DNA from: an uncultured Altererythrobacter sp.
GTDB taxonomy: Bacteria; Pseudomonadota; Alphaproteobacteria; Sphingomonadales; Sphingomonadaceae
Length of the DNA: 15,324 bases
Reading direction: 5' to 3'
Assembly: GCA_937950385.1 (NCBI GenBank)
Contig: CALFEA010000092.1
Span: forward strand, 1 to 15,324
In this document: one piece after another, positions 7,845 through 15,324 of the stretch
Numbering within the stretch: the first letter of the stretch is position 1
Layout of the letters: each line of letters starts with the position of its first letter
Made by a program: the position numbers and the translations under genes
The notes under the pieces: generated by a model
What the model saw: only the letters and a program-made list of their open reading frames with translations
What the model was told of the DNA's origin: nothing
The model's database searches: none

Positions 7845-9218
7845 ATGCGCTACCTCCCACTAACTGACACTGATCGCGGCGATATGCTGGAGCGCGTTGG
7901 CGCATCATCAATCGATGATTTGTTTGTCGATGTGCCAGAGGCTGCGCGTCTCGACGGCCCTATTCGCGGCCTGCCGATGCATATGAGCGAGATGGCGGTT
8001 GAGCGGCATATGCGCGCACGGTCAAAGAAGAATTTGGCAGCAGCCGATGCGCCATTTTTTCTGGGGGCAGGCGCATACCGGCACCATGTGCCTGCTAGCG
8101 TGGACACGATCATTCAGCGCGGCGAGTTCCTGACTGCCTACACGCCGTACCAGCCTGAAATCGCGCAAGGCACGTTGCAAATGCTGTTTGAATTTCAAAC
8201 GCAAGTGGCGCGATTGTATGGCTGCGCGGTGGCCAATGCATCGATGTATGATGGCTCGACGGCATGCTGGGAAGCAGTGGCAATGGCAGGGCGCGTGACC
8301 CGCAAAAGCCGTGCGGTTCTGTCGGGCGCTCTGCATCCGCATTACACTGAGGTCGTCAAAACTATGGCGCAGTTCACCGGCGATACAATTGCCGATAGCG
8401 CGCCCACCGTTCAGCCAGAGCCGGATGAGGCCGGGCTGATCGCTCGGATCGATGATCAAACATCCTGCGTTGTTGTTCAATATCCCGACATCCTAGGGCG
8501 CGTTTCTGATCTATCGAAGGTCGCGGAGGCGGCGCATGAAAAGGGTGCGTTACTGATCGCGGTCGTAACAGAACCCGTGGCCTTGGGCGCGATTGCATCG
8601 CCGGGTGAGCTGGGCGCAGATATCGTTGTCGGTGAGGGGCAATCCATTGGTGTCGGCTTGCAATTTGGCGGGCCATATCTTGGCCTATTTGCTGTGCGTG
8701 ATAAGAAACATGTGCGGCAAATGCCTGGCCGCCTTTGCGGTGAGACGCAGGATGCAGAGGGCAAGCGCGGCTATGTGCTAACGCTGAGCACGCGTGAGCA
8801 GCATATCCGGCGCGAGAAAGCGACGTCGAACATTTGCACCAATTCGGGTCTCTGTGCGCTGGCGTTCACGGTCCATATGACCTTGCTTGGCGAGAAGGGT
8901 TTGCGCCAGCTTGCGATGGAGAACCACCGGCTCGCCTGCATTGCTGCAGACCGGCTGGCCAAAGTGCCCGGCGTAGAAGTTATCACGCGCAGCTTCTTCA
9001 ACGAATTTGCCGTAAAATTGACCGGGGCAAAAGGGATTGGCGCGCGGCAGATTGTGCGTGATTTGGCTGATGAAGGCGTGCTTGCTGGCGTGTCATTGGC
9101 TCGGCTTTACCCGGGCCATCCTGAATTGGATGACGCATTGCTGATCGCCGTCACAGAAACCAGCACGGAAGACGATATCGCAGCCCTTGCACACGCTCTT
9201 CAGGAGAAACTGGCATGA
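7845..9218 (+). CDS. gcvPA: Glycine dehydrogenase (decarboxylating) subunit 1
   Basis: This is the N-terminal half of the two-subunit P protein, which decarboxylates glycine and loads the aminomethyl group onto H protein. The 457 residues begin [19 protein letters not shown] and show the subunit's hallmarks: [37 protein letters not shown], the [15 protein letters not shown] segment, [27 protein letters not shown] and, at the junction region, [18 protein letters not shown]. It lacks the PLP lysine, as expected, because that is in subunit 2. The ATG at 7845 matches the family start; an in-frame TTG at 7827 would add six residues. The ribosome site is weak. The stop codon overlaps the gcvPB start (ATGA), implying coupled, equal synthesis of the two subunits. 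Confidence 0.96.
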   Translation: MRYLPLTDTDRGDMLERVGASSIDDLFVDVPEAARLDGPIRGLPMHMSEMAVERHMRARSKKNLAAADAPFFLGAGAYRHHVPASVDTIIQRGEFLTAYTPYQPEIAQGTLQMLFEFQTQVARLYGCAVANASMYDGSTACWEAVAMAGRVTRKSRAVLSGALHPHYTEVVKTMAQFTGDTIADSAPTVQPEPDEAGLIARIDDQTSCVVVQYPDILGRVSDLSKVAEAAHEKGALLIAVVTEPVALGAIASPGELGADIVVGEGQSIGVGLQFGGPYLGLFAVRDKKHVRQMPGRLCGETQDAEGKRGYVLTLSTREQHIRREKATSNICTNSGLCALAFTVHMTLLGEKGLRQLAMENHRLACIAADRLAKVPGVEVITRSFFNEFAVKLTGAKGIGARQIVRDLADEGVLAGVSLARLYPGHPELDDALLIAVTETSTEDDIAALAHALQEKLA

Positions 9219-10777
9219 ACGCGCCCAATAAATCCGGTTGGAAACCAGCGATGACACCCGACAATGGCGCCTCAGCAGGTACTGGCACATTGACCGGCAA
9301 TCGCGCACTCATGCTTGAGGAGCCTTTGCTGTTCGAGATTGGTCATGCCGAAACAACTGGCGTTGATCTGGAGCTTGTCGAGGCTGAATTGCCTAACCGC
9401 CTTGGCGGGATGGAGCGCAAAGGTTCTATTGGTTTGGTTGGCCTGACAGAGCCGGAAACGGTGCGCCATTACACCCGTCTCAGCCGCCAAAATTACGGCA
9501 TCGATTTGGGCTTTTTCCCGCTGGGTTCATGCACGATGAAGCACAATCCGCGCCTCAATGAAAAAGTCGCGCGCATGCCCGGCTTTGCCGATGTGCATCC
9601 CATGGCACCCGCAAGCACTGCGCAAGGCGCGCTGCAGGTGGTCTATGAGCTGGGCGATTGGCTCAAGAAACTTACCGGAATGCCCGCTGTCGCGATGAGC
9701 CCTAAGGCGGGCGCGCATGGCGAGCTTTGCGGAATTCTGGCGATCCGTGCGGCCCTCACTGCGCGCGGCGATGCCCGCGAAGTCGTGCTTTGCCCAGAAA
9801 GCGCGCATGGCACCAATCCTGCCACCGCCGCTTTTGCCGGCTACCGTGTCGAGGACATCCCCGCGACCCCAGAAGGCCGCGTCGATGTGGATGCACTAAA
9901 GGCGCGCCTTGGCCCCGATGTGGCCGCTGTGATGATTACCAATCCCAACACTTGCGGTTTGTTTGAGCGCGACTTCAAAGTGATCGCCGATGCGGTCCAT
10001 GAGGCAGGCGGTTTCGTCTATTGCGACGGGGCGAATTTCAACGCCATCGTTGGTAAGGTTCGTCCCGGCGACCTTGGCGTGGATGCAATGCATATCAATC
10101 TGCACAAGACCTTCTCCACCCCTCATGGAGGCGGCGGTCCGGGCAGTGGGCCAGTTGTTTTGTCAGAAGCGCTAGCGGCTTATGCGCCCCTGCCATTCGT
10201 GCGCAAAACCGGTGATCTGTATGAGCTGGTTGAAGAAGAGGATGCCGCAGCGGCGGAAACTTCCTTTGGCCGGATGACTGCGTTCCACGGGCAAATGGGC
10301 ATGTTCACCCGTGCACTCACCTATATGCTGAGCCACGGTGCTGATGGTCTAAAACAGGTGAGCGAAGACGCCGTCCTCAATGCCAATTACATCCTGCGCA
10401 GTTTGGAAGATTTGCTGCATGCGCCCTATGCCGATAGCGGGCCTTGCATGCATGAGGCTTTGTTTGGCGATAAGGACTTTGGCAATGGGCTTACCACCCT
10501 CGATTTGGCCAAGGCTTTGATCGACGAGGGCTATCATCCCATGACCGTCTATTTCCCATTGGTGGTGCATGGCGCGATGCTGGTGGAGCCGACCGAAACC
10601 GAAAGCAAAGCAACCATCGATCAGTTCATTTCCGCCTTCCGCAGCGTTGCGCAGCGGGCGCTTGATGGGGATGAGAGCATGAAGCATGCGCCTTACTATG
10701 CCCCGCGCAGGCGGCTTGATGAAACGCAGGCTGCGCGCAAACCGGTGCTGGCGTGGGAAGGCGATAGAGAGACCTAA
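9215..10777 (+). CDS. gcvPB: Glycine dehydrogenase (decarboxylating) subunit 2
   Basis: This 520-residue subunit carries the catalytic PLP site of the P protein. Key features are the [10 protein letters not shown] motif early on, PLFFDLG-like [59 protein letters not shown], and the PLP lysine Lys298 in [18 protein letters not shown]. The C-terminal half contains [21 protein letters not shown] good Shine-Dalgarno AGGAGA at 9202-9207 sits seven bases ahead of the ATG, which overlaps the gcvPA stop. The first 25 residues are variable and probably not part of the fold. It is the last gene of the glycine cleavage operon here; a 129-bp gap with hairpins separates it from the next gene, of unrelated function. 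Confidence 0.97.
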   Translation: MNAPNKSGWKPAMTPDNGASAGTGTLTGNRALMLEEPLLFEIGHAETTGVDLELVEAELPNRLGGMERKGSIGLVGLTEPETVRHYTRLSRQNYGIDLGFFPLGSCTMKHNPRLNEKVARMPGFADVHPMAPASTAQGALQVVYELGDWLKKLTGMPAVAMSPKAGAHGELCGILAIRAALTARGDAREVVLCPESAHGTNPATAAFAGYRVEDIPATPEGRVDVDALKARLGPDVAAVMITNPNTCGLFERDFKVIADAVHEAGGFVYCDGANFNAIVGKVRPGDLGVDAMHINLHKTFSTPHGGGGPGSGPVVLSEALAAYAPLPFVRKTGDLYELVEEEDAAAAETSFGRMTAFHGQMGMFTRALTYMLSHGADGLKQVSEDAVLNANYILRSLEDLLHAPYADSGPCMHEALFGDKDFGNGLTTLDLAKALIDEGYHPMTVYFPLVVHGAMLVEPTETESKATIDQFISAFRSVAQRALDGDESMKHAPYYAPRRRLDETQAARKPVLAWEGDRET

Positions 10778-10798
10778 CGCCAACCTCCGCTTGCAATT

Positions 10799-10817
10799 GG
10801 CGGCCAAAGCCGCTTTC
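10799..10817 (+). terminator. Weak candidate terminator after gcvPB
   Basis: A short GC-rich hairpin, GCGGC (10800-10804), loop CAAA, GCCGC (10809-10813), is followed by TTTC, about 20 bases after the gcvPB stop. Position and shape suit an intrinsic terminator, but the stem is only five pairs (six with a G-U) and the T tract is three bases, so it may be weak or not functional. Confidence 0.35.
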
Positions 10818-10857
10818 ATACTGCCAAACCAAAAGGTCGCTAGAATTTTAACCGACT

Positions 10858-10876
10858 GGCGCACTGCTTGTGCGCC
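10858..10876. other. Perfect 7-bp hairpin upstream of the cyclase gene
   Basis: GGCGCAC at 10858-10864 and GTGCGCC at 10870-10876 are perfectly complementary around the loop TGCTT. It lies 30 bases before the TTG start of the cyclase gene. No T run follows, so it could be part of the gcv transcript end, a structure in the leader of the cyclase mRNA, or a protein-binding dyad. A TAGAAT at 10841-10846 could serve as a -10 element for a promoter just ahead of it, but no convincing -35 sequence accompanies it. Confidence 0.45.
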
Positions 10877-10906
10877 TTGCGGTGCAATATGCGTTAGGGC
10901 GGGCAT

Positions 10907-13009
10907 TTGGACAACAAACCAAGCAATAGATCTATGACGAGCGGACTGTTCCGGCGCGGCTGGCGCAATGTGCGCGAGGCGGGCACGCAGCGTTTGGTGG
11001 TCACCGGCGTATTGCTTTTGGCCGCGCTACTGATTGCGCGCTTTGCTTGGGCAATCCCATTCTTCAATGATGCGGAACGCGGGCTGTATGATGCGCGCGA
11101 TTATTTTACGGCGGAAAAGGTGGAGAAAGATCAGCGTATTATGCTGGTGGTCTATGACGATGAAACACTGAGCGCGACTCGTCAGCGTTCACCACTCGAT
11201 CGGCGCACTTTGATAGATGCGCTCAAAACGCTGGACCAGCTCGATGTGAAAGCCATCGGCATCGATATTCTGTTCGATCAGCCGCAGGAAGAAGATGCGG
11301 AACTGATCGAAACCTTGCGCGCGATGAAAACGCCGACAGCGGTCGCCTATCTCAATCTAGACATTAACCCCAATGATATCACGTTTAGGCAGCAGGAATA
11401 TCTCGATGAATTCATCGCAGCGCTTGAGGGTAGTAATGCCTTTCCCGCCAGCGCGCGGCTAGACAAGGAGGGCGGTGTCACCCGTGTTTTTGCACCACTA
11501 CCTGAAGGCAATGAACCGCCGCTGCTCAGCCGGGCCTTGCTGAATGCAGCAGGGGACGGGGCTAAAACGCTGCCAGCTTATGAAGGGGCGATTGATTTCC
11601 GGTTGTGCAAGCGCTGCGATGTCTCTGAGGAGGAGGATATTGCCGAGGATGAGATAAGCGAGGAGGGCGGCATTGAGCCGCTTTATGATAAGCTAGCGAT
11701 ATCACTGTTTTCAAGTCTTGAAATGGCCTCCATCGTGACTTCAGAGATCCCGATCGCAGGCAAATATGTTTTGATTGGCGTGGATGTGGTCGACTTTGAC
11801 CGTGTACCCACGACCATGACGACATATGACAATAATCCTGTGGCGGGCCCCGGCGTTGCAGTGCATGCAGATAAAATGGCGCAAATGCTGGACGGGCGCG
11901 CGCTCAATCCGCTTGCTAGCTGGCAGATTTGGGTGCTCACAGCATTGATGATCATTATGGCGGTGCTGACCGGCCTGCTTGAATTCGTCGGCAATTGGCG
12001 GGTCTACCCCATCCTTGCCGCGCAAGCCGCCGCTCTGATCGCAGTGCCGGTGCTTTTGCATATGGGCGGCGTTGATACATACGGCCTGCCAGCAGTGGGC
12101 TGGGTCGCAGGTTGGGGCATTGCGTTTGCGGCTGTTACTTCTGCGGCACGGGCGTCAGGCGCAGTGCAGCGCAATTTTGCGCAAGGGGCTTTGGGTAAAT
12201 ATCTGCCACGCGAAATGGCGCAGGAAATCATCGATAAGCCCGATTTACTAGCGCTGCATGGCGAGAAGAAAGAGATTTATGTGATGTTCTCCGATCTGGA
12301 GGGCTTTACGAAAATGAGCCATGCAATCTCGCCGGAAATGGTCGCCAAATTGCTCAATCGCTATCTCGAAATGCTCAGCAATGTGGTGCTGGAGCATGGC
12401 GGAGTGATCGATAAATTCGTTGGCGATGCGGTCGTTGCATTCTGGGGCGCGCCGATTGCCAAGCCCGATGATGCCGACCGCGCAGCGCGGGCAGGTTTTG
12501 CGATTTGGGAAGCGGGCGAGGCATTTCGTGCAGAAGTTGCAGCGATGGACCCTGATTTGCCCAAGATCGGAAAGACCCGTGTTGGCATGCATTTTGGCGA
12601 AGCAGTTGTTGGCAATTTCGGCGGGGAAAGCCGGATTCAATACACAGCGCTAGGGGATTCGATGAATACAGCAGCGCGGCTGGAGGCAGCCAACAAGGCC
12701 CTGGATACTTCGGTCATGGCGAGCCGAGAATTTGCAGAGCGCACCACGCTTGATTGGTGGCGTCCGATGGGCAAGGTGGTGCTGCGCGGACGAGCAAGGC
12801 CGGTGGAATTGATGGAACCCGCGCCGAAATTTTCTGCGGAGGACAAGGCCGCGCTGAGCGAGGCGATGGCACTTGTATCGACGCGACGAAATGCAGCAAT
12901 TGAGGCTGTTGAGGCCCTAATTGAGCGAAATTTGGCTGACAAAGGCCTACCCAATCTGTTAAATCGCATGAATAATTTAAATGAGGAGGATGCATATGTC
13001 CTTGGCTAA
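10907..13009 (+). CDS. CHASE2-domain class III adenylate/guanylate cyclase, membrane-bound
   Basis: This 700-residue receptor cyclase should make cAMP (or cGMP) in response to a periplasmic signal. A first membrane helix (about 28-50, VVTGVLLLAALLIARFAWAI) is followed by a periplasmic CHASE2 domain to about residue 330 (LYDARDYF, IMLVVYDDETL, DVKAIGIDILFDQP, KYVLIGVDVVDFD, GPGVAVHADKMAQML). Three membrane helices follow at about 339-362, 366-389 and 395-415. The catalytic domain from about 455 has both metal aspartates (Asp463 in FSDLEGFT, Asp507 in DKFVGDAVVAFW) and the transition-state pair Asn587 and Arg591 in MNTAARLE, so it looks active. Unusual is a CXXC (Cys234, Cys237) followed by an acidic stretch in the periplasmic part. 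The TTG start lies behind AGGGCGGG; ATG 10934 is an alternative nine codons later. Its end overlaps the next gene. Substrate preference (ATP versus GTP) cannot be settled from reading alone. Confidence 0.9.
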   Translation: MDNKPSNRSMTSGLFRRGWRNVREAGTQRLVVTGVLLLAALLIARFAWAIPFFNDAERGLYDARDYFTAEKVEKDQRIMLVVYDDETLSATRQRSPLDRRTLIDALKTLDQLDVKAIGIDILFDQPQEEDAELIETLRAMKTPTAVAYLNLDINPNDITFRQQEYLDEFIAALEGSNAFPASARLDKEGGVTRVFAPLPEGNEPPLLSRALLNAAGDGAKTLPAYEGAIDFRLCKRCDVSEEEDIAEDEISEEGGIEPLYDKLAISLFSSLEMASIVTSEIPIAGKYVLIGVDVVDFDRVPTTMTTYDNNPVAGPGVAVHADKMAQMLDGRALNPLASWQIWVLTALMIIMAVLTGLLEFVGNWRVYPILAAQAAALIAVPVLLHMGGVDTYGLPAVGWVAGWGIAFAAVTSAARASGAVQRNFAQGALGKYLPREMAQEIIDKPDLLALHGEKKEIYVMFSDLEGFTKMSHAISPEMVAKLLNRYLEMLSNVVLEHGGVIDKFVGDAVVAFWGAPIAKPDDADRAARAGFAIWEAGEAFRAEVAAMDPDLPKIGKTRVGMHFGEAVVGNFGGESRIQYTALGDSMNTAARLEAANKALDTSVMASREFAERTTLDWWRPMGKVVLRGRARPVELMEPAPKFSAEDKAALSEAMALVSTRRNAAIEAVEALIERNLADKGLPNLLNRMNNLNEEDAYVLG

Positions 13010-13721
13010 AACAATTAAAAGCAGCGTTGTAATTGCGCTTGGAGCGGGTGCATTTGCGCTCGCCGCGCCCGCTGCTGCAGGCACTGTGGTGAAATCTTCT
13101 GGCCCATCGGCCAAGGCGTTTCCGGTCGGAAAAAAACTGAAAGACACAGCGCGGATCACTTTGAAAGCTGGCGATACCGTCACAATTTTGAGCGCAGGCG
13201 GAACGCGCGTCTTGAAAGGCGCAGGGACTTACCGTGTCGGCGCAAGAGGCAAGTCAACCCGCCAGCGTTTTTCTAACCTCACTCGCAGCCGGACTCAGAC
13301 CCGCGGCGGGGTCGCCCGCGGCGGTGAAGGCGAAGTGCTTTCGCCCAACCTCTGGTATGTCGATGTCAATAAGTCGGGCAAAATCTGCGTGACTGATTTG
13401 GCTAATGTCACCTTGTGGCGGCCCGAAGTGGAAGCGGATCAGACAATTGTTCTGGGTCGTCCGGGCACTGAATTTAAATATCACATTACATTTGATGGTC
13501 AGGCAAGCACGCGCCGCGTTGATAATGCGCGATTGGCATTGCAAGAAGGTGCGGAATATACCATCAATGGCGCTGGTGGGGAGACGCCAACGACGGTTAG
13601 TTTTGTTGTTGTTGAAGATGCACCTAACAATGCGGAGGCCATGGCCGACACTCTGATAGCTCAGGGTTGCACGGTGCAATTGGATCTCATGTCGCGCAAA
13701 TTGGAGTCAGAGGCCCCGTAG
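12996..13721 (+). CDS. Secreted protein of unknown function, downstream of CHASE2 cyclase
   Basis: I do not recognise a named family. The 241 residues start with a clear signal peptide (MSLAKTIKSSVVIALGAGAF, cleavage likely after AAPAAAG), so the protein is exported. The mature N-terminal third is basic and beta-like (FPVGKKLKDTARITLKAG, TVTILSAGGTRVLKGAGTY), faintly reminiscent of FecR-type or bacterial SH3-like strands, then an Arg/Ser/Thr-rich low-complexity stretch, then a second beta-rich part with LWYVDVNKSGKICV and YHITFDGQ. Only two cysteines remain, Cys131 and Cys225, which could form a disulfide. An ideal AGGAGG at 12984-12989 selects the ATG at 12996 over ATG 12981 and 12990. It overlaps the cyclase gene by 14 bases, so the two are co-translated and the protein may be a periplasmic partner of the CHASE2 domain. 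That role is inference. Confidence 0.85.
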   Translation: MSLAKTIKSSVVIALGAGAFALAAPAAAGTVVKSSGPSAKAFPVGKKLKDTARITLKAGDTVTILSAGGTRVLKGAGTYRVGARGKSTRQRFSNLTRSRTQTRGGVARGGEGEVLSPNLWYVDVNKSGKICVTDLANVTLWRPEVEADQTIVLGRPGTEFKYHITFDGQASTRRVDNARLALQEGAEYTINGAGGETPTTVSFVVVEDAPNNAEAMADTLIAQGCTVQLDLMSRKLESEAP

Positions 13722-13749
13722 GGGTTTCGCGCCTCCAATTGGGGCGCGA
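13692..13749 (+). other. Long hairpin spanning the stop codon of the secreted-protein gene
   Basis: The outer arm TCGCGC (13692-13697) pairs with GCGCGA (13744-13749). After a small asymmetric bulge, AATTGGAG (13699-13706) pairs perfectly with CTCCAATT (13733-13740). Within the loop, AGGCCCC (13711-13717) can pair with GGGGTTT (13721-13727), including two G-U pairs. The TAG stop at 13719-13721 lies in the apical loop. There is no following T run. The complementarity is seen directly; a role as attenuator, processing site or mRNA-stability element is inference. Confidence 0.55.
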
Positions 13750-13770
13750 TAGAAAAGAACGGGACGCCTC

Positions 13771-13840
13771 GGAGCGATAAGGCCAAAGGCCCGCGCTCCA
13801 GACAAGCAAATGCCCATGGGGGGCTAAGTATCTGGCTTAG
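13771..13840 (+). other. Two further hairpins ahead of the multiheme cytochrome gene
   Basis: GGAGCG (13771-13776) pairs with CGCTCC (13794-13799), and inside it GGCC (13781-13784) faces GGCC (13788-13791) across an AAA loop, giving a ten-pair interrupted stem. Next, CTAAG (13824-13828) pairs with CTTAG (13836-13840) around a seven-base loop, some 20 bases before the cytochrome start. Alternatively CTCCAG (13796-13801) could pair with CTGGAG (13845-13850), which would enclose the third hairpin and compete with the second. The region looks like a structured 5' leader; it matches no riboswitch class that I recognise. Confidence 0.45.
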
Positions 13841-13862
13841 TGAGCTGGAGGCTGGGAGGCAC

Positions 13863-15275
13863 ATGTTCGGTTCGGCGTTTTTTGGACGATCATATTTTGA
13901 GCAATTGTTGAGCGTAAGATGTCGCGGCTTTGTGGCCGCAGCTTTGCTTGTAATCCTTGCCGCGTTTAGCGCGGTAGGCGCAGCCCCTGCCAATGCGCAG
14001 GCCTCTGGTGCCCGCTATGAAGGCGTGGCGAGCTGTTCGGGATCAACTTGCCATGGCCGCGCAGAAGGCAATGGCGCGGTTGTTCGCCAAGATGAAATTG
14101 CAACTTGGCAGGAACCCTCGTCCCCCAGCGGTGCGCATAGCCGCGCCTATGCTGTATTGGGCAGTCCGCGCAGCCGCCAGATTGCCCGCAGCCTTGGGAT
14201 AGGCGCGCCAGCATCGGCGCCAGCCTGCCTTGGGTGTCATTCCACCTATGTATCCCAAGCAGCGCGCGGCCCACGCTTCCAAACTTCTGACGGGATTGGC
14301 TGCGAGACATGCCACGGTCCTGCGCAAAACTGGCTGGCTGCGCATTATGCCGCGCCTGCAACCCATGCGGGCAATGTTGCCAATGGCCTAACTCCGCTGG
14401 AACGCCCGCAAACCCGCGCGAAAGTTTGTCTCGACTGCCACTATGGCTCTGAGAAGACTGGCCAGTTCGTCACGCACTCCATGATGGCCGCTGGGCACCC
14501 GCGCATCAGTTTTGAGCTTGATCTGTTTTCCGCACTTCAGCAGCATCATGATGAAGATGCCGACTATGTTCAGCGCAAGGGCCGCAGCGATAGTGTGCGG
14601 CTGTGGGCGGTTGGTCAGGCAGAAGCTGTGCGCCGCTCCACCAATCTCTACGCCAATCCCAAATTCGGGATGCGCGGGGCATTTCCAGAATTTTATTTCC
14701 TCGATTGCCATTCGTGCCACCGCACCATCACCGATGGACCGACGCGCAAGCTGACGTTTGAGACCAATTCAGGCCGTCCAATTCCCTTCGGCAATCCGCC
14801 CTATAATGATGAAAATATCATCATGCTGTCCGCCGTGGCAAAGGCGCTTGCACCCAGCCAGGCCAATAGTTTCATCACGGCCAGCCGCAATTTCCATGGA
14901 AGCATGGGCAAGGGGCGCGCTGCCAGCCAAAAGGCAGCAGTGAATTTGCGCAACCGCGCCGGCGCATTATCCGATGCATTGGCCGCACGCGGCTATAGCG
15001 GCAATGATGCCTTTACGGTGATTGCGACCATCGCTGGCCAAGCAACGCGGCCGCGCTTCACCGATTATGCGGGGTCCGTCCAAGCGGTGATGGCGGTCGA
15101 TACTTTGCTCAATGCCTTGGTACGCGAAGGGCGCATTACCGTGGGCGCAGCGGCCAGTATTCGCGGCAATATCAACCGCGCCTATGCCGCTGTTGACGAG
15201 CCAAATTCCTACCGTCCTGCCCAATTCCGCAGCGCCTTGAGCGCAGCGGCAGGCGCGATTGGAAGGCTGAAATAA
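13863..15275 (+). CDS. Periplasmic pentaheme c-type cytochrome (cytochrome c554-like)
   Basis: The 470-residue protein has a signal peptide with a long n-region and a hydrophobic core FVAAALLVILAAFSAVGAA, probably cleaved after ANAQA. It carries five heme-attachment motifs: CSGSTCH (58-64, a CX4CH variant), CLGCH (122-126), CETCH (147-151), CLDCH (189-193) and CHSCH (282-286). The N-terminal pattern, with GVASC...CH, a W and an AHSRAY histidine, then ACLGCHSTY and GIGCETCHGPAQNWLAAH, resembles the cytochrome c554/c-prime family. The C-terminal 170 residues lack hemes and look helical (ANSFITASRNFHG, NRAGALSDALAARG). It is expected in the periplasm as an electron carrier or small redox enzyme; the substrate cannot be read. 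Purine runs GGGAGG (13854-13859, rather close) and GGAG (13847-13850) precede the ATG. It lies 141 bases after the secreted-protein gene and overlaps the following start by one base. Confidence 0.9.
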   Translation: MFGSAFFGRSYFEQLLSVRCRGFVAAALLVILAAFSAVGAAPANAQASGARYEGVASCSGSTCHGRAEGNGAVVRQDEIATWQEPSSPSGAHSRAYAVLGSPRSRQIARSLGIGAPASAPACLGCHSTYVSQAARGPRFQTSDGIGCETCHGPAQNWLAAHYAAPATHAGNVANGLTPLERPQTRAKVCLDCHYGSEKTGQFVTHSMMAAGHPRISFELDLFSALQQHHDEDADYVQRKGRSDSVRLWAVGQAEAVRRSTNLYANPKFGMRGAFPEFYFLDCHSCHRTITDGPTRKLTFETNSGRPIPFGNPPYNDENIIMLSAVAKALAPSQANSFITASRNFHGSMGKGRAASQKAAVNLRNRAGALSDALAARGYSGNDAFTVIATIAGQATRPRFTDYAGSVQAVMAVDTLLNALVREGRITVGAAASIRGNINRAYAAVDEPNSYRPAQFRSALSAAAGAIGRLK

Positions 15276-15324
15276 TGCGCGTCCTTACACGCAATACTGT
15301 CGCAGCAATTAGCGCGCTTGCCCT
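15275..15324 (+). CDS. Start of an apparently exported protein (runs off the right edge)
   Basis: The ATG at 15275 shares one base with the stop of the cytochrome gene (TAATG) and follows GGAAGG (15261-15266) by eight bases, a good ribosome site. The only visible residues, MRVLTRNTVAAISALA, have a basic n-region followed by small hydrophobic residues, as in the beginning of a signal peptide. The frame is open to the end of the window. Function cannot be inferred from 16 residues; the coupling implies membership of the cyclase-cytochrome gene set. Confidence 0.7.
   Translation, partial: MRVLTRNTVAAISALA

Noticed and set aside
10841..10846. TAGAAT as the -10 box of a cyclase promoter
   Set aside because: The sequences 16-18 bases upstream (ATACTG and neighbours) do not resemble a -35 element; kept only as a remark.
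12981..12995. ATG at 12981 as the start of the secreted-protein gene
   Set aside because: Its second and third codons are the AGGAGG Shine-Dalgarno that serves the ATG at 12996, which directly opens the signal peptide.

Overview
The window looks like chromosome of an alphaproteobacterium, most likely Sphingomonadales (Erythrobacteraceae/Sphingomonadaceae-like). The grounds are the moderately GC-rich coding style, the gene order of an ArsR-methyltransferase regulator followed by metF and a two-gene metH, a glycine decarboxylase P protein split into two subunits, and the general character of the proteins. This assignment is by recognition only; no search was run. Nearly all genes read on the + strand and many are translationally coupled through ATGA or TAATG overlaps.

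Region 1 (1-5917) is a methionine/SAM-cycle operon. A truncated aldo/keto reductase gene diverges to the left. To the right, a regulator made of an ArsR-type DNA-binding domain fused to a SAM-dependent methyltransferase fold overlaps metF. metF overlaps the gene for the homocysteine/zinc half of cobalamin-dependent methionine synthase, and the gene for the folate, cobalamin and reactivation half follows one base later. A 20-bp imperfect palindrome at 264-283 sits on the regulator's start and is the likely autoregulatory operator; it resembles the SahR-type (SAH-responsive) sites as I remember them.

Region 2 (5918-10777) is a glycine cleavage operon. A tandem glycine riboswitch lies ahead of gcvT-gcvH-gcvPA-gcvPB. 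Glycine cleavage produces 5,10-methylene-THF, MetF reduces it to 5-methyl-THF, and the split MetH passes the methyl group to homocysteine. The two neighbouring units therefore form one one-carbon pathway, with glycine sensed by RNA and (by inference) SAM-cycle state sensed by protein.

Region 3 (10778-15324) is unrelated and the least ordinary part. It holds a membrane CHASE2-domain class III nucleotide cyclase with a CXXC pair in its periplasmic part, an unrecognised secreted protein of 241 residues, a densely structured intergenic stretch, a periplasmic five-heme c-type cytochrome (c554-like, with one non-canonical CX4CH site), and the first codons of another apparently exported protein that runs off the window. 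The overlaps suggest a co-expressed set, possibly a periplasmic redox or envelope sensing system with a cAMP/cGMP output. I do not know a described function for this combination.

No tRNA, rRNA, CRISPR array, insertion sequence, attachment site or replication origin was seen.
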